Shown piece after piece: positions 17,042 through 26,616 of a stretch of DNA of 40,790 bases. Below the pieces are notes generated by a model. It searched no databases and was not told where the DNA came from. It worked only from the letters and a program-made list of their open reading frames with translations. The position numbers and the translations under genes were made by a program. Position 1 is the stretch's first letter. Each line of letters opens with the position of its first letter. Origin of the DNA: a virus; IMG/VR virus record IMGVR_UViG_3300007640_000068, positions 1 through 40,790 of that record; one strand, written 5' to 3'.

Positions 17042-20000
17042 ATGAACGAAGAGGCAATAAAAGACGCATTCGAATACTTTTATAGAACTGGATACAATGG
17101 AGACATAAATCAGTTTAGAGATCTTTTGAATACCAATAAAGAAGCTGTAGAAGATGTTTATGATTATTTTGTAGAGACAGGTTACGAAGGAGATATAAAT
17201 TCGTTCAAAGATTTAGTAGGTGTTGAACCTGTAAAAAAAAAAGAATCAAGCGATACATTTACTCCTTCTTTAGAGGGAGAATCGAAATTCAAATCAATAT
17301 TAGGTCCTGAGTTTGATCCTGATGATCAAGAATACGCAGAATATTTAGAGAAAAAAAACAAAGAGGCTATTTCTAAGATCAGAGAAATACGACCTGATCT
17401 TGATTTTCCCACAAAAGAAGAGTATTATGGAGTAGAAAAAATACCTGAGTTTACTGAAACAAGTGTATATAAAGATATAACAGAATTATCTGCTGCAGAA
17501 AAAAAAGCAACCGCCGAAAGAGCTAAAATTGCTCAAGAATATGCTGAAGGCAAGAGAGATCTTACGCCACAGCAATCATTAATAAATACTCTACACAACT
17601 CGTTTGGAAGACTTGCAACGACAGATGATAAAGCTAGATATTTATATGGAATAGTCTCTGGCGACATGGAACAAGTTGGGTTAGCCGAAAAAGAACTTGC
17701 AAGAGTAGAAAGTTACTCAAAACCAGTAGCAGAGTTTACCCAAGCATCAAAATTACTAAAAGATGCTGGAGATGATTATAAAGCAAAAAAAGAAATAGCT
17801 CCAGAGGTAAGAAAAATGTTTGGAGCTGCATTCGTTGACTCGTTTGCAAGTGTTTTAACATCTGCTGTACAGTCACGTTTGACTTATGGATTAGGATTAG
17901 CATCTGACATGATTGGAGAGTCAATCAGGTCTTATAATAAAGAAAAAGCTATAGCTAATAATGTATCTGAAGAAGAACTATATAATAGTGGAGATGCAGA
18001 AATTACTACACCTGGGATAATCGGTTTCTTTTCCTATAGGATGGAAAAGTTTGGTCTAGGTAAAATAGGAAAGGCAATAAGAGAAATGCCTCAAGGTGTA
18101 AAAAAGTTTTTTGCAAACTTTCTTAGCACATCAACAACTGAAGGTTTGACTGAAGGAGGACAGTTTATTGCTGAAGAAATTAATAAATTTATTGGTAGTA
18201 AGGATAAAATTAATGAAGAAGACGACCTTTCTGGTATAGGCGATAAGTTTGTCGAAATATTAAGATCAAGAGAATTTAGAGAATCAATATATAAAGGAAT
18301 TGCTGGTGGAGGCGGTGCATATTCAGGTGGAAGAGCTTACACGGCAATGGCTGGAATAAAAACAGATGAGCAAACTAAAAAACAAGATGATGCGTTTGAT
18401 ATGCTCATAAAGTTGAAAGATGCAAGACAAAAAGCAAAACTTACTCCAGAAGAAGACCAAGCTTTTACAACAGCAGAAGAGCAGGCTAAGAAAGAAATTA
18501 AAGACGTAAATGAAGAGGCTGCTGAAACACTGAACAGTCTTGAGGAAAATGAAGTAAAAGAAATAGAACAGCTTCAAAGAGAGCAGCAGAGCTTAAACAA
18601 CATGCTAATCAACACTGTAAATTCTAAAAATTTAACGGAAGAACAGAAAGAGATTGTAATTAAAGAGCTTCAAAAAAAATTCAAAAATAACGTAGATAGG
18701 GTTAATGAAATAAAAAAACAAGTTAAAACCCCAAAAACGAAGGAAGAAAAGAAAGACACACCGAAGGGATTTGATTTAACTTTAGAGGAAGATGTAAAAT
18801 CTGTAGAGCAGAAATATGACCCAACCACAGAAGCTGATAAATTTACAATAATAGAGGCTGCTAAAAGAACTCAAGCAGCCTTACAAAAAGCAATACCTGG
18901 ATTAAATATTGTATTGCACGAAACTTCAGATAGTTTTGTTCAAGAAAGTGGAGCAGGTCAGGTTGGTAGAGGAGCTTTTAATCGAAAGCAAAATACAATA
19001 CACATAAACCTACAAGATGCAGATCGAACTACTCTGGCTCATGAGGCTTTCCATGCAATGTTTAGAAATGTTATAAATAAAGGAAGATGGGAGTCTGAAA
19101 CTAAAAAGATGTTTGAGGCTGTTTTACCTGATATTAAAGGCACTGCGCTTGAGAAAGAATTGGAGGACTTTATATCAAACTATGATACTAATGTACAAAA
19201 CGAAGAGCGTCTAACTCAGATGTTTGCAAGGATTGCAGAAACTGAAACTCAGTTTAAAGCAACTACAAAACAAAAAGTAAAAGACTGGATCAATAAAGTT
19301 GCAAGAGCTATAAACAGAGATAACGTATTTACAGACAAAGACATACAGGATCTTGAAGTAAAAAGAGTTCTGAACACATTAGCTGGTAAAGTTACAACTG
19401 GGGAGGAGATAGAGGCTATAGAGGTTGCTAAACTTGATTCTGAGGTTCGTGAAAAACTAATAAAAGGTGAGGATATTGAACAAGGCTCTTATATTGGAAA
19501 TGTTTTTATAGACAAGAACTATAAGGAAGAAGACAGAGATATTGCCCTTCAACTCAAAGAAAGAACCATAGACCTTCAAAATATAGTCAGAGGGTCTTTG
19601 AATGATTTGGTTGGAAAAAATGTATTTGGAATGGCAGCAGACCGTGCAGCTGTTGGTAATATTGAAATCAACGGTAAAGAATATAACATGATGGGCGGAC
19701 CATTGTATGCATATTTAAATCAAGGCGGATGGGCTTTTAGTGCTAAATCACCAGCAACAAGGGTTCTTAATAATGCCAAGGCAACAGACGGTATCGCAAT
19801 TATAATGCTTCAGGCGAAGGAAGGCATTCTTGGTAATCAGATGACTTACGATATTGTTGTTGATCAGTTTAGAACTGCCGTTGAAAGAGGGCGGGCTAAA
19901 GAGTCAGATCTTGTTGAAGACATAAATGAAGCTCTAAATGCTAAAGCATCGATAAGAACTTTTATAGAGAAACAAAAGTCTAAAAAGAATACTCTTTCAA

Positions 20001-23000
20001 CTGTTAAATCCTTGGATGATTTTGACAAAATATTAAGGGTCGCTAATTTTGCCCAAAGAAAAGATTTTTTTCTAAGCTTACTAGGAGGAACTGGTCTTAA
20101 AACTAAAAGTAGTTTTGAGAAAAAATATGAATTTCTTTCTACTGACAAACTCATAGACGCAATGACGGATCCTGCATTCAAAGACCTTGAGTATGGTGAT
20201 TTGGTGGCAGCTGTTCAGTTTGATAAAGATTCTGATTTAATAGACACCAGAGAAACAAATCAGTATGATACTCACCCATCATATCCCTTCATATTAAAGG
20301 GAAAACCACTAATGGTTTTTAATAAACCAGTTGACACAAGAAAGGTTTTTGGCGATTTTATTTCCACTAAGGGTCAGGTTTTAGGAGAAGAGGATAAACC
20401 TAGTGGTGCATATACAACAATGCAGGCACAGCCAAAAGCTAAAGTAAAACAAGTCGAGGAAGAAGTTTCTGAAGTTGCTTTGCAAAAGAATGCGGCTAAT
20501 ATACTTAAAGGATTCTCTAAAGATAGTAAAGAGTTTTTAAAAGATTTAGAAAAACAAAAAAAGAAAACAAATGTATGGAATGCAGTTTTTGACAGGCAGT
20601 CTGATTTAAAAAAGATTTTTTCCAAAGGAACAATAGGATCGAAAGAAGTATACAATTCTATCGTAACAAAAGCTGGAGCATCTGCATATGCAAAAGAAAA
20701 ATTTAAAGAAGCTGAGGCTAAAATATATAAAGGAATCTCTCCAGACGAAGAGGATACTCTAAACGCAATAATACTTGCAAAAAGAGTTATAGCTATCAAT
20801 AAAAAAAGAATTGAAAAGCAAGTCGAGGCTGCTAAATATGCTAAGGAATATGGGAAAACAATATCAAAGTCAAAGGCAAAAGACATAGATAAAAATATAT
20901 TGGACTTCTACTATGATTTAACAATAACAGAAAACGAAGAAGGAGATGATGTTGTTGTTTACAAATTAAAAGATTTCAATCCCTATTCAGCAGTAAATAA
21001 AAGTGGAGGCGTTTTAGATGCCGCATCAGCAACTCAAGCTCTTGAGCAGCTTAAAACGACAAATCCAAAATTATACAATGATCTTGATGCTAGATCTGAA
21101 ATTTATTTCGAAGAGTTTAGAGGTCTGTTAAAAGAACTATATGATTCTGGTAGAATAAACAAAGGAGCTTATGAGTACTTTAGAGACGTAAATTACTCTC
21201 CAATAAAAGTTCTTCAAAAGATATTTAAAGACAATCAAAAACTGACGCAAGAAGAAATAGACAAAACAGCCTCTTTATATGGTATACCAGCAAAAGACAT
21301 TCTTGCCTTGACTGATAAAAACGAAATGACAATCTTGACTGATTCAAGATGGATTTTAGCGATGAGCACCGCAGCAATTCAAAGGAAGAGGTTTAACAAT
21401 GTGTTGATGAATAAAATTTATGACGCAGTCAACACAACTCCAATGGCTTTTGAAGAGTTTATTACTTTAGATAGAAAAGAGGGAAAAGAAAAAGGCTTTG
21501 TGCCTGTATCCTTTTTTATAAAAGGAGAACCAATGAAAGTGTATATGGATGAGCAGTACGCTAGACAGCTTATGGATATACGTGTTGATAATAAAATTTT
21601 AAATGGTATTGAAAAATTTAGTGGTGGGAAGCTGTTGAAATTCTTTGCAACTGGAGGTAACGTAGCTTTTATACTTTCAAACGCTCCTATAGATTTAATG
21701 AACGTAGCTTTATTTACGGATGTATATAACAGAACGCCACTAGAGAGATTCTTATTCGGTGGGAAATATGTTGGGCTTGCTAAGGTTACAGGTGATTTTC
21801 TTAAGAATGCCACTAAAAAAATGATATCTGATGTTAGAGGAAAGGGTGAATACAAGAAGCTATATGAGGAGTTCCTGAGATATGGTGGAGGAATGGACTA
21901 CCTTTCTCAAACAGGAATATCAAAAATCAACAAGGGGCGTGATACTAACTACGACAGATTGCTTGGTATATTATCATATCTAGGGACTACATCCGAACAA
22001 GCTGTTCGTGTGTCTGTTTTCGATAAGGTAAAGAAAGATAAGATAAAAGAATACATAAAGAAAAACGGTGTAAAACCCACTGGTAAGTCTCTAGAAAACA
22101 TACTTTTTGAAGCGGCAGCTCAAGCAAGAGAGACTATAGATTTTGCTCAAGGAGGCGATTTAATAAAACAAATAGATAAAATTGTACCATACACAAACGC
22201 AACTATACAAGGTATCAGAAGACCTATAGATTACGCAAAACAAAACCGTAAAGGCTTTACGTCTGCTTTAGCGCATGTTGCTGGAATAGGAGTTGCAATT
22301 CCTGGTCTTAATTTTTTATTAGCTGGACTTGCTGGAGATGATGAGGAACCTAAGGAAGTCTTAAAAGAGCTTAGAGAGATGTCGTCAAAATACGAAAAAG
22401 CAAACTACTATCAGTTGTTAAACCCATTTGATTTAAGAGATGAAAAAGGTAATTTAAACTACATAAGAATAAGAAAACTTCCAACGATTTCTCTATTCTC
22501 AACTCCTACGGAAGATCTGACTTACAGTTATTTTACTGGGAAAGATTTTGATACAAAACTTTTAATGCAGTCTGCAAGATCTACTGTGCCATTTACAGGG
22601 GGTATAGTTGATCTCGCTGGAAGCAACCCAGCTATATCAGCTTTTGTTGCATATTATGCTAATTATGATTTGTTTAGAGGAAAAGAAATAGTCAGAAAAG
22701 ATGCCAACAGACCAATAAAAGCCTACGCAGAAGGTATGGAAGACGATGATGTTTCTGTACTATACAAGGCGTTTGCAACGCTAGGATCTTCCGTGGGTGT
22801 TGATGTTTCGCCCAAAAGGATGCAGGCGGCAATAGAAAAGGTAATCACAAACCCAACTACAAATCCTTTAGTTGGTCTATTGTATGGAGGCGGAGAAGCA
22901 TTGAAGCAACTTAAAGATGGAGACGCTGATATAGACTTCATATTAAAACCATTAAAAGGATTTTTCGATGGTATTTCAAGAAGAGCTTACAGGCAAACAA

Positions 23001-23434
23001 ACCCTAACGTAAAAAAATACAACGAAAAGGATGTCGTTCTTGATCTTATAGAAAAAAACAATACAGAATCTTATTTAAAAAACAAGCGTGCTAATGATAA
23101 AATGAACGATCTGATTGATCAGTACGGAGTAGGTGATTTGCCAAAGACTTTGCCTAGTGAATTTAAAGACTACATAAAAGAAAACTTTGACCCAAATGAT
23201 CAAAAAAGAATGATTGAAAAATATGCAAGGAGATTGAAATCTTCTGTTATTGATGGAATATTTTTTGATATTGCATATGAAAGAGATCCGAAGAATCAAG
23301 CTTTATATTTACAGTACTTGTATGGACCAACAATGGAGATTGAAGAGTATATTGAATTACAGAGGTTTATAAAAACAATAACAGGTAGAAAAATATCCAA
23401 AAAAGCATTACTAGAATATAAGAATCTTAAGTAA
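17042..23434 (+). CDS. Giant internal virion / polyvalent protein with zincin motif
   Basis: 2130 aa, by far the largest gene. Residues 1-65 contain two tandem copies of a roughly 30-aa unit (AFEYFYRTGYNGDINQFRDLL and DYFVETGYEGDINSFKDLV). A metalloprotease-like HEAFH motif stands at residue 667 within a zincin-like segment. Ala/Gly-rich hydrophobic stretches occur near 1540 and 1740-1768 and could cross a membrane. Between them lie long helical regions. Position as last gene of the late operon and multi-domain build fit the T7 gp16-type ejected protein, here with protease activity in place of a visible transglycosylase. Followed by terminators. Confidence 0.75.
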   Translation: MNEEAIKDAFEYFYRTGYNGDINQFRDLLNTNKEAVEDVYDYFVETGYEGDINSFKDLVGVEPVKKKESSDTFTPSLEGESKFKSILGPEFDPDDQEYAEYLEKKNKEAISKIREIRPDLDFPTKEEYYGVEKIPEFTETSVYKDITELSAAEKKATAERAKIAQEYAEGKRDLTPQQSLINTLHNSFGRLATTDDKARYLYGIVSGDMEQVGLAEKELARVESYSKPVAEFTQASKLLKDAGDDYKAKKEIAPEVRKMFGAAFVDSFASVLTSAVQSRLTYGLGLASDMIGESIRSYNKEKAIANNVSEEELYNSGDAEITTPGIIGFFSYRMEKFGLGKIGKAIREMPQGVKKFFANFLSTSTTEGLTEGGQFIAEEINKFIGSKDKINEEDDLSGIGDKFVEILRSREFRESIYKGIAGGGGAYSGGRAYTAMAGIKTDEQTKKQDDAFDMLIKLKDARQKAKLTPEEDQAFTTAEEQAKKEIKDVNEEAAETLNSLEENEVKEIEQLQREQQSLNNMLINTVNSKNLTEEQKEIVIKELQKKFKNNVDRVNEIKKQVKTPKTKEEKKDTPKGFDLTLEEDVKSVEQKYDPTTEADKFTIIEAAKRTQAALQKAIPGLNIVLHETSDSFVQESGAGQVGRGAFNRKQNTIHINLQDADRTTLAHEAFHAMFRNVINKGRWESETKKMFEAVLPDIKGTALEKELEDFISNYDTNVQNEERLTQMFARIAETETQFKATTKQKVKDWINKVARAINRDNVFTDKDIQDLEVKRVLNTLAGKVTTGEEIEAIEVAKLDSEVREKLIKGEDIEQGSYIGNVFIDKNYKEEDRDIALQLKERTIDLQNIVRGSLNDLVGKNVFGMAADRAAVGNIEINGKEYNMMGGPLYAYLNQGGWAFSAKSPATRVLNNAKATDGIAIIMLQAKEGILGNQMTYDIVVDQFRTAVERGRAKESDLVEDINEALNAKASIRTFIEKQKSKKNTLSTVKSLDDFDKILRVANFAQRKDFFLSLLGGTGLKTKSSFEKKYEFLSTDKLIDAMTDPAFKDLEYGDLVAAVQFDKDSDLIDTRETNQYDTHPSYPFILKGKPLMVFNKPVDTRKVFGDFISTKGQVLGEEDKPSGAYTTMQAQPKAKVKQVEEEVSEVALQKNAANILKGFSKDSKEFLKDLEKQKKKTNVWNAVFDRQSDLKKIFSKGTIGSKEVYNSIVTKAGASAYAKEKFKEAEAKIYKGISPDEEDTLNAIILAKRVIAINKKRIEKQVEAAKYAKEYGKTISKSKAKDIDKNILDFYYDLTITENEEGDDVVVYKLKDFNPYSAVNKSGGVLDAASATQALEQLKTTNPKLYNDLDARSEIYFEEFRGLLKELYDSGRINKGAYEYFRDVNYSPIKVLQKIFKDNQKLTQEEIDKTASLYGIPAKDILALTDKNEMTILTDSRWILAMSTAAIQRKRFNNVLMNKIYDAVNTTPMAFEEFITLDRKEGKEKGFVPVSFFIKGEPMKVYMDEQYARQLMDIRVDNKILNGIEKFSGGKLLKFFATGGNVAFILSNAPIDLMNVALFTDVYNRTPLERFLFGGKYVGLAKVTGDFLKNATKKMISDVRGKGEYKKLYEEFLRYGGGMDYLSQTGISKINKGRDTNYDRLLGILSYLGTTSEQAVRVSVFDKVKKDKIKEYIKKNGVKPTGKSLENILFEAAAQARETIDFAQGGDLIKQIDKIVPYTNATIQGIRRPIDYAKQNRKGFTSALAHVAGIGVAIPGLNFLLAGLAGDDEEPKEVLKELREMSSKYEKANYYQLLNPFDLRDEKGNLNYIRIRKLPTISLFSTPTEDLTYSYFTGKDFDTKLLMQSARSTVPFTGGIVDLAGSNPAISAFVAYYANYDLFRGKEIVRKDANRPIKAYAEGMEDDDVSVLYKAFATLGSSVGVDVSPKRMQAAIEKVITNPTTNPLVGLLYGGGEALKQLKDGDADIDFILKPLKGFFDGISRRAYRQTNPNVKKYNEKDVVLDLIEKNNTESYLKNKRANDKMNDLIDQYGVGDLPKTLPSEFKDYIKENFDPNDQKRMIEKYARRLKSSVIDGIFFDIAYERDPKNQALYLQYLYGPTMEIEEYIELQRFIKTITGRKISKKALLEYKNLK

Positions 23435-23441
23435 AAAAAAG

Positions 23442-23500
23442 ACCCAGCTACTGTCTTCACTGGGTCATTCTCCAATTAGCAAGTTGATTCGTTGACTTGC
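23442..23500. terminator. Back-to-back terminators between converging operons
   Basis: GACCCAG/CTGGGTC hairpin (23443-23467) is followed on the minus strand by eight T, ending leftward transcription. AGCAAG/CTTGCT hairpin (23478-23502 region) is followed on the plus strand by a T-rich run, ending the late operon. A third hairpin, TCAAGG/CCTTGA near 23546, lacks a T tract. Confidence 0.85.
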
Positions 23501-23576
23501 TTTTTGTTTTTATAGATGAAATAAATCATCCATCATGTTTGATATCAAGGCTCACTACTTCCTTGACAAAACAAAA

Positions 23577-24035
23577 CTATAATATATTTTTTAAAATAGC
23601 AATAGTTTCATCACAATCTTTTTGATTTCTTGGCATAAATAGGTTTGTTTGTATCCCCTCATTCACTAAATGCATCTTAAACAGCTTCCAGCGTATAGGA
23701 AAGCTCTCATTTGGGTTACCTTTGGTCTCTATTATGAATCTAGGTGGATCCTGTACGTCTATGAAGTCTGGAGTGTATTTTATTCCCAAAAGCTTCTTGT
23801 TTCCCCTATCGTGTAGTATTTTTTTAGACTTAGTCTTTTCATAGGATGCCATAGGGAAGTCGCAGCTGTTGATGATAGTGAATGTTTTGCCTTCATATTT
23901 GTTTTTGATTTTAGCCTTCTTCAGCGCCCTGTACATATATAGTTCTAGCTTGGAGGCAAACTCAATACCATCTTCCTTTACTTTTGTGGATCGAGTTATT
24001 TGTTTTCTTTTTGCAGCTTTTTTACGCTTCATCAT
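23577..24035 (-). CDS. PD-(D/E)XK nuclease, T7 endonuclease I-like resolvase
   Basis: 152 aa with a Lys/Arg-rich N-terminus. The pattern YTPDF (D90) followed by IIETKG (E103, K105), with an upstream Glu in the first helix (E25 or E31), matches the catalytic set E-D-ExK of T7 gp3 endonuclease I, which cuts branched DNA such as Holliday junctions and helps degrade host DNA. Overlaps the upstream gene by 14 nt. Last gene of the leftward operon. Other PD-(D/E)XK families (VSR-like, TnsA-like) are possible but the YTPDF...ETKG spacing favours gp3. Confidence 0.72.
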   Translation of the reverse strand: MMKRKKAAKRKQITRSTKVKEDGIEFASKLELYMYRALKKAKIKNKYEGKTFTIINSCDFPMASYEKTKSKKILHDRGNKKLLGIKYTPDFIDVQDPPRFIIETKGNPNESFPIRWKLFKMHLVNEGIQTNLFMPRNQKDCDETIAILKNIL

Positions 24036-24480
24036 CTAGTTTTATTATGGAGACAATGTCTTCAATCATTAAAACACTATTAAAAAAAATATAGGCATCT
24101 TCTTCATTGTCCCCAAGATACTCCTCCCACGTCCTGTCCTCACTTCCCATCAAGTCGCTTTTAGTAAAAACGCTATATCTTTTATAATCATTTATGGAAC
24201 AGTTATACAGGTGATCTTTTAAGTCCTCCCAGAACGAAGGAAATTCCATCAAACAAACTACAGCATCTCTATCGTCTACTGAAAGTTTTGAGGCTAACCA
24301 ATAAACCTCGTCTTGATGTATGGTCTCAATAAAAATGTCAAAATCTTTTTTTATGTATACGTAATAGTATAGGGATTCATCCCACTCTTCAATAACTTCT
24401 AGAAGTATTTTATATACATTTATTGCTTCAGAAAGGGAGATCTTCTGGTTGAATACGATTTTCTTTGGATTTAATCTCAT
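24022..24480 (-). CDS. Hypothetical acidic protein
   Basis: 152 aa from the ATG at 24480 (MRLNPKKIVF). An upstream in-frame start at 24561 would add a Trp/Cys-rich stretch that lies fully inside the preceding gene, so I prefer the later start. Acidic, helical, with several Asp/Glu/Trp/Tyr clusters and no known motif. Overlaps the upstream gene by 53 nt and the nuclease by 14 nt. Function unknown. Confidence 0.6.
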   Translation of the reverse strand: MRLNPKKIVFNQKISLSEAINVYKILLEVIEEWDESLYYYVYIKKDFDIFIETIHQDEVYWLASKLSVDDRDAVVCLMEFPSFWEDLKDHLYNCSINDYKRYSVFTKSDLMGSEDRTWEEYLGDNEEDAYIFFNSVLMIEDIVSIIKLDDEA

Positions 24481-24652
24481 ATATTGCCCTTTCCAAATAA
24501 AGCACTTGATCCATAGCCTCCTCTTTAGCATGTTCCAACCACTCCAACAAAGATAAATCATTTTCAGCTAGAGTCGTATTATATTTTTCTATACCTCTCT
24601 TGCTCCTATCTCTGAACTGAGCAATGACCATTGAAACTATTGGATCAGTCAT
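24428..24652 (-). CDS. Small conserved phage protein with acidic DLPF tail
   Basis: 74 aa. Pattern QFRDRSKRGIEKYNTTLAEN followed by LSLLEWLEHAKEEAMDQVLYLERAI is one I recognise from small proteins in many phages, with an all-helical, MazG-like look; function unknown. It ends PEDLPF, resembling the C-terminal tip by which single-strand binding proteins recruit partners. Two other replication genes here share that ending. Overlaps the upstream gene by 8 nt. Confidence 0.75.
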   Translation of the reverse strand: MTDPIVSMVIAQFRDRSKRGIEKYNTTLAENDLSLLEWLEHAKEEAMDQVLYLERAIYEIKSKENRIQPEDLPF

Positions 24653-24848
24653 TCTTCTTCCCAGAATCTTCCTGTATATCTTCCTTTAATTGATTCAGGG
24701 CTTTTTGGTATCCAGGCACTCTCTTCAAAGTCTCTAGCGTCCCAACTGATAGGTCTTTTAGATTTGTTAGTTGCCCCACTACCGCCATCATCTGTCCCTC
24801 CAGATCCCTGATGCTGTTCTTCATTTGTATCAACTCGCTTTCTTTCAT
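24645..24848 (-). CDS. Small coiled-coil protein
   Basis: 67 aa from the ATG at 24848, which overlaps the stop of the upstream gene (TGATG), so I chose it over a GTG one codon earlier. Heptad-like Leu/Met/Val pattern through most of its length, basic and Lys-rich end. A second frame (24649-24855) also stays open but has poor composition. Function unknown. Confidence 0.55.
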   Translation of the reverse strand: MKESELIQMKNSIRDLEGQMMAVVGQLTNLKDLSVGTLETLKRVPGYQKALNQLKEDIQEDSGKKND

Positions 24849-25186
24849 CACTCATGGATTAAAGTTATCTTAAGATTATCCCATTTACCAAGCTTAACGT
24901 CCTCATTTACAAGGAAATCAATTTTATTTTCCCAACGTTTATTCATTCTATCCTGTATTGTCCAAACACCATCATAGATTCCAGTGCCTTTAACTAATAT
25001 TTTAGAACCCATTTTAAAGCCCTCTGCTTCAAGATCTCTTGACACAGCAACCCAACAATGGTTTATTGCATTTTCCTCGCTTATATGAGCTCCTGATGCC
25101 GTTATAAAAGGTGTGTCATCCGTTTGTCCAGGAACTGCGTTATAAACTGTTGCTGTAACTAAAATTGTTGTTAGTAGTTTTATCAT
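24848..25186 (-). CDS. Secreted 3D-domain protein
   Basis: 112 aa. N-terminal signal-peptide-like segment (MIKLLTTILVTATVYNAV), then TASG, a central segment with GSKILVKG and a VWTIQDRM segment. This matches the small 3D domain (double-psi beta barrel of the MltA/RlpA type), named for its conserved Asp residues and seen in cell-wall-active proteins. It would be exported to the periplasm and may help in peptidoglycan remodelling or lysis. The start overlaps the stop of a tiny membrane-protein ORF (ATGA). Catalytic activity is not proven by the motif alone. Confidence 0.65.
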   Translation of the reverse strand: MIKLLTTILVTATVYNAVPGQTDDTPFITASGAHISEENAINHCWVAVSRDLEAEGFKMGSKILVKGTGIYDGVWTIQDRMNKRWENKIDFLVNEDVKLGKWDNLKITLIHE

Positions 25187-25287
25187 AATCTTCCGTTTAT
25201 AAAATATCTAATAACCATAATCCACAGTCCTATTCCAGAAAACACGGCGGTTATCTCGGCTATATCTAGCATTGTAATTAGAAGCAT
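25183..25287 (-). CDS. Tiny single-span membrane protein
   Basis: 34 aa read by eye: M-L-L-I-T-M-L-D-I-A-E at the start, then a hydrophobic core with FSGIGLWIMVIRYF and a basic end NGRL. It fills the gap between the phosphoesterase and the 3D-domain gene and ends with an ATGA overlap into the latter, which supports translation. One transmembrane helix with a positive C-terminus could be holin- or spanin-like, but no family is recognised. Confidence 0.45.
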   Translation of the reverse strand: MLLITMLDIAEITAVFSGIGLWIMVIRYFINGRL

Positions 25288-25292
25288 ATTTT

Positions 25293-26453
25293 CTAGAATA
25301 AGTGTGTGAATCTTGCTATTTGCCCAAAATCTTTTGAATGAATAAAACCTTCAACGGCTTTAGGCGCATGTTGAAAGCCGTTTCTATGGTGCCAGGAGTC
25401 AGTTCCAGAAGGTGATCTGAGAGCTTCAACAGTGACGCCAACAAAATCTTTAGACATCTTGTGGTGTATGTGGTGTATATACACATATCTATGTTTGGCG
25501 ACTGACCAATCATCCTTAGACTCCTGCGCCATAAGTAGCGGTAAGTCTTGTGGTTTGGCTCCATCTCCGTGCGTTGTTCCGATAAGGTTGTTGTAGTATC
25601 GATAGTATTTACGATGTGCAATTGAGGTGTCAAAGGTAATGTTTTTACATTCATTGTACCACGATTTGATTGAGTCAGCTAAAAAGAAGCCGCTTTGGTA
25701 GTCGTGATTCGATGGATTAAAAACAAAATGAACGTCTGCAACTCTAATCAAAGAGTCTAAGACATCAATGTAAAGCTTCTTTGCAACCAAAAAGTTTTCG
25801 TACCACATTCCATCTGTGTCCTGTGGAGTTCCGCTTGTTGTAACTCTCTTTGGGGTATCTATATGTAGAATATCATTACCCGCTACAAAAAGTATCTGGT
25901 CTATTCCAAATCCACTTGACTTGTCTAGTATTCCTTGCACTCCTTGTTTAACTCGATTAACTGCTATTTGTGTATTGTAATCTTCTCCCGTTTCAAAAGA
26001 AGACGCTAACTTACCAATGTGTACATCAGCAGGATCAATAACAAGTAGATAATCATTAGTACCGATTGTTCGCTGAATAGTTTCATATTTAAAAGTATGA
26101 TTTTTAACTGCATCAATATGATCCTCAAGCATTTGATCAAACGTTGGACCACTTTCTTTATTGGGTCTAAACTGTATAGACCATTTTTTATCTTTAGACC
26201 AGGCTATACCAACGGAGCTGATATCAATTCCTCTTTCCTCACACGCCTCAGCAAGCGCTGGTTGTTCTTCCGACCTAATTAATTTGTTTAAATGTTTGGA
26301 GATGCATCTTCTAGTTACCTCTATTGCTCTAGCCGATTCGTCTATATCTAAGTCTTCATGAATATGCCTGGCTATTTCTGTAAAGTTTCTGTGTCCTTGT
26401 TTAAAATAAGTTTCAGCTAAACTTTTTATTTCATTTAATTCTTCCTTACTCAT
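25293..26453 (-). CDS. Metallophosphoesterase with N-terminal HTH
   Basis: 386 aa. Calcineurin-like motif series: DVHIG (around residue 147), a GND segment, NPSNHD, GTTHGDGAK and HIHHK, which together supply two-metal ligands. About the first 60 residues look like a helix-turn-helix (RRCISKHLNKLIR). Substrate unknown; phage relatives are annotated as DNA or nucleotide phosphoesterases, sometimes SbcD-like. Start ATG at 26453 overlaps the stop region of the upstream 56-aa ORF by 8 nt. Role in DNA degradation or repair during replication is inference. Confidence 0.85.
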   Translation of the reverse strand: MSKEELNEIKSLAETYFKQGHRNFTEIARHIHEDLDIDESARAIEVTRRCISKHLNKLIRSEEQPALAEACEERGIDISSVGIAWSKDKKWSIQFRPNKESGPTFDQMLEDHIDAVKNHTFKYETIQRTIGTNDYLLVIDPADVHIGKLASSFETGEDYNTQIAVNRVKQGVQGILDKSSGFGIDQILFVAGNDILHIDTPKRVTTSGTPQDTDGMWYENFLVAKKLYIDVLDSLIRVADVHFVFNPSNHDYQSGFFLADSIKSWYNECKNITFDTSIAHRKYYRYYNNLIGTTHGDGAKPQDLPLLMAQESKDDWSVAKHRYVYIHHIHHKMSKDFVGVTVEALRSPSGTDSWHHRNGFQHAPKAVEGFIHSKDFGQIARFTHLF

Positions 26454-26616
26454 CTGATTTTATTTGGTTTTGTATTTTTTCTAAATCTAGTTTTAAAGAA
26501 GATATCATTCCCTTTACCTTGTCAAAGTCAGGTTCGTAAAGAGAGTCGATAATAGTGTCTACACTTGTCCGTAGAGTTAATCTTAACCTCTCTATAAACC
26601 TTGTTCTTTGTATCAT
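26446..26616 (-). CDS. Small hypothetical protein
   Basis: 56 aa read by eye: begins MIQRTRFIERLRLTLRT and ends with a helical LDLEKIQNQIKSDE. Its ATG overlaps the stop of the upstream gene (ATGA) and its end overlaps the phosphoesterase start by 8 nt, exactly the spacing expected in this tightly packed operon. Helical, mixed charge, no known motif. Confidence 0.6.
   Translation of the reverse strand: MIQRTRFIERLRLTLRTSVDTIIDSLYEPDFDKVKGMISSLKLDLEKIQNQIKSDE

Noticed and set aside
24649-24855. 68-aa minus-strand ORF overlapping the coiled-coil gene
   Set aside because: Low-quality Gly/Arg/Trp-rich translation; the other frame has a heptad pattern and a TGATG coupling.
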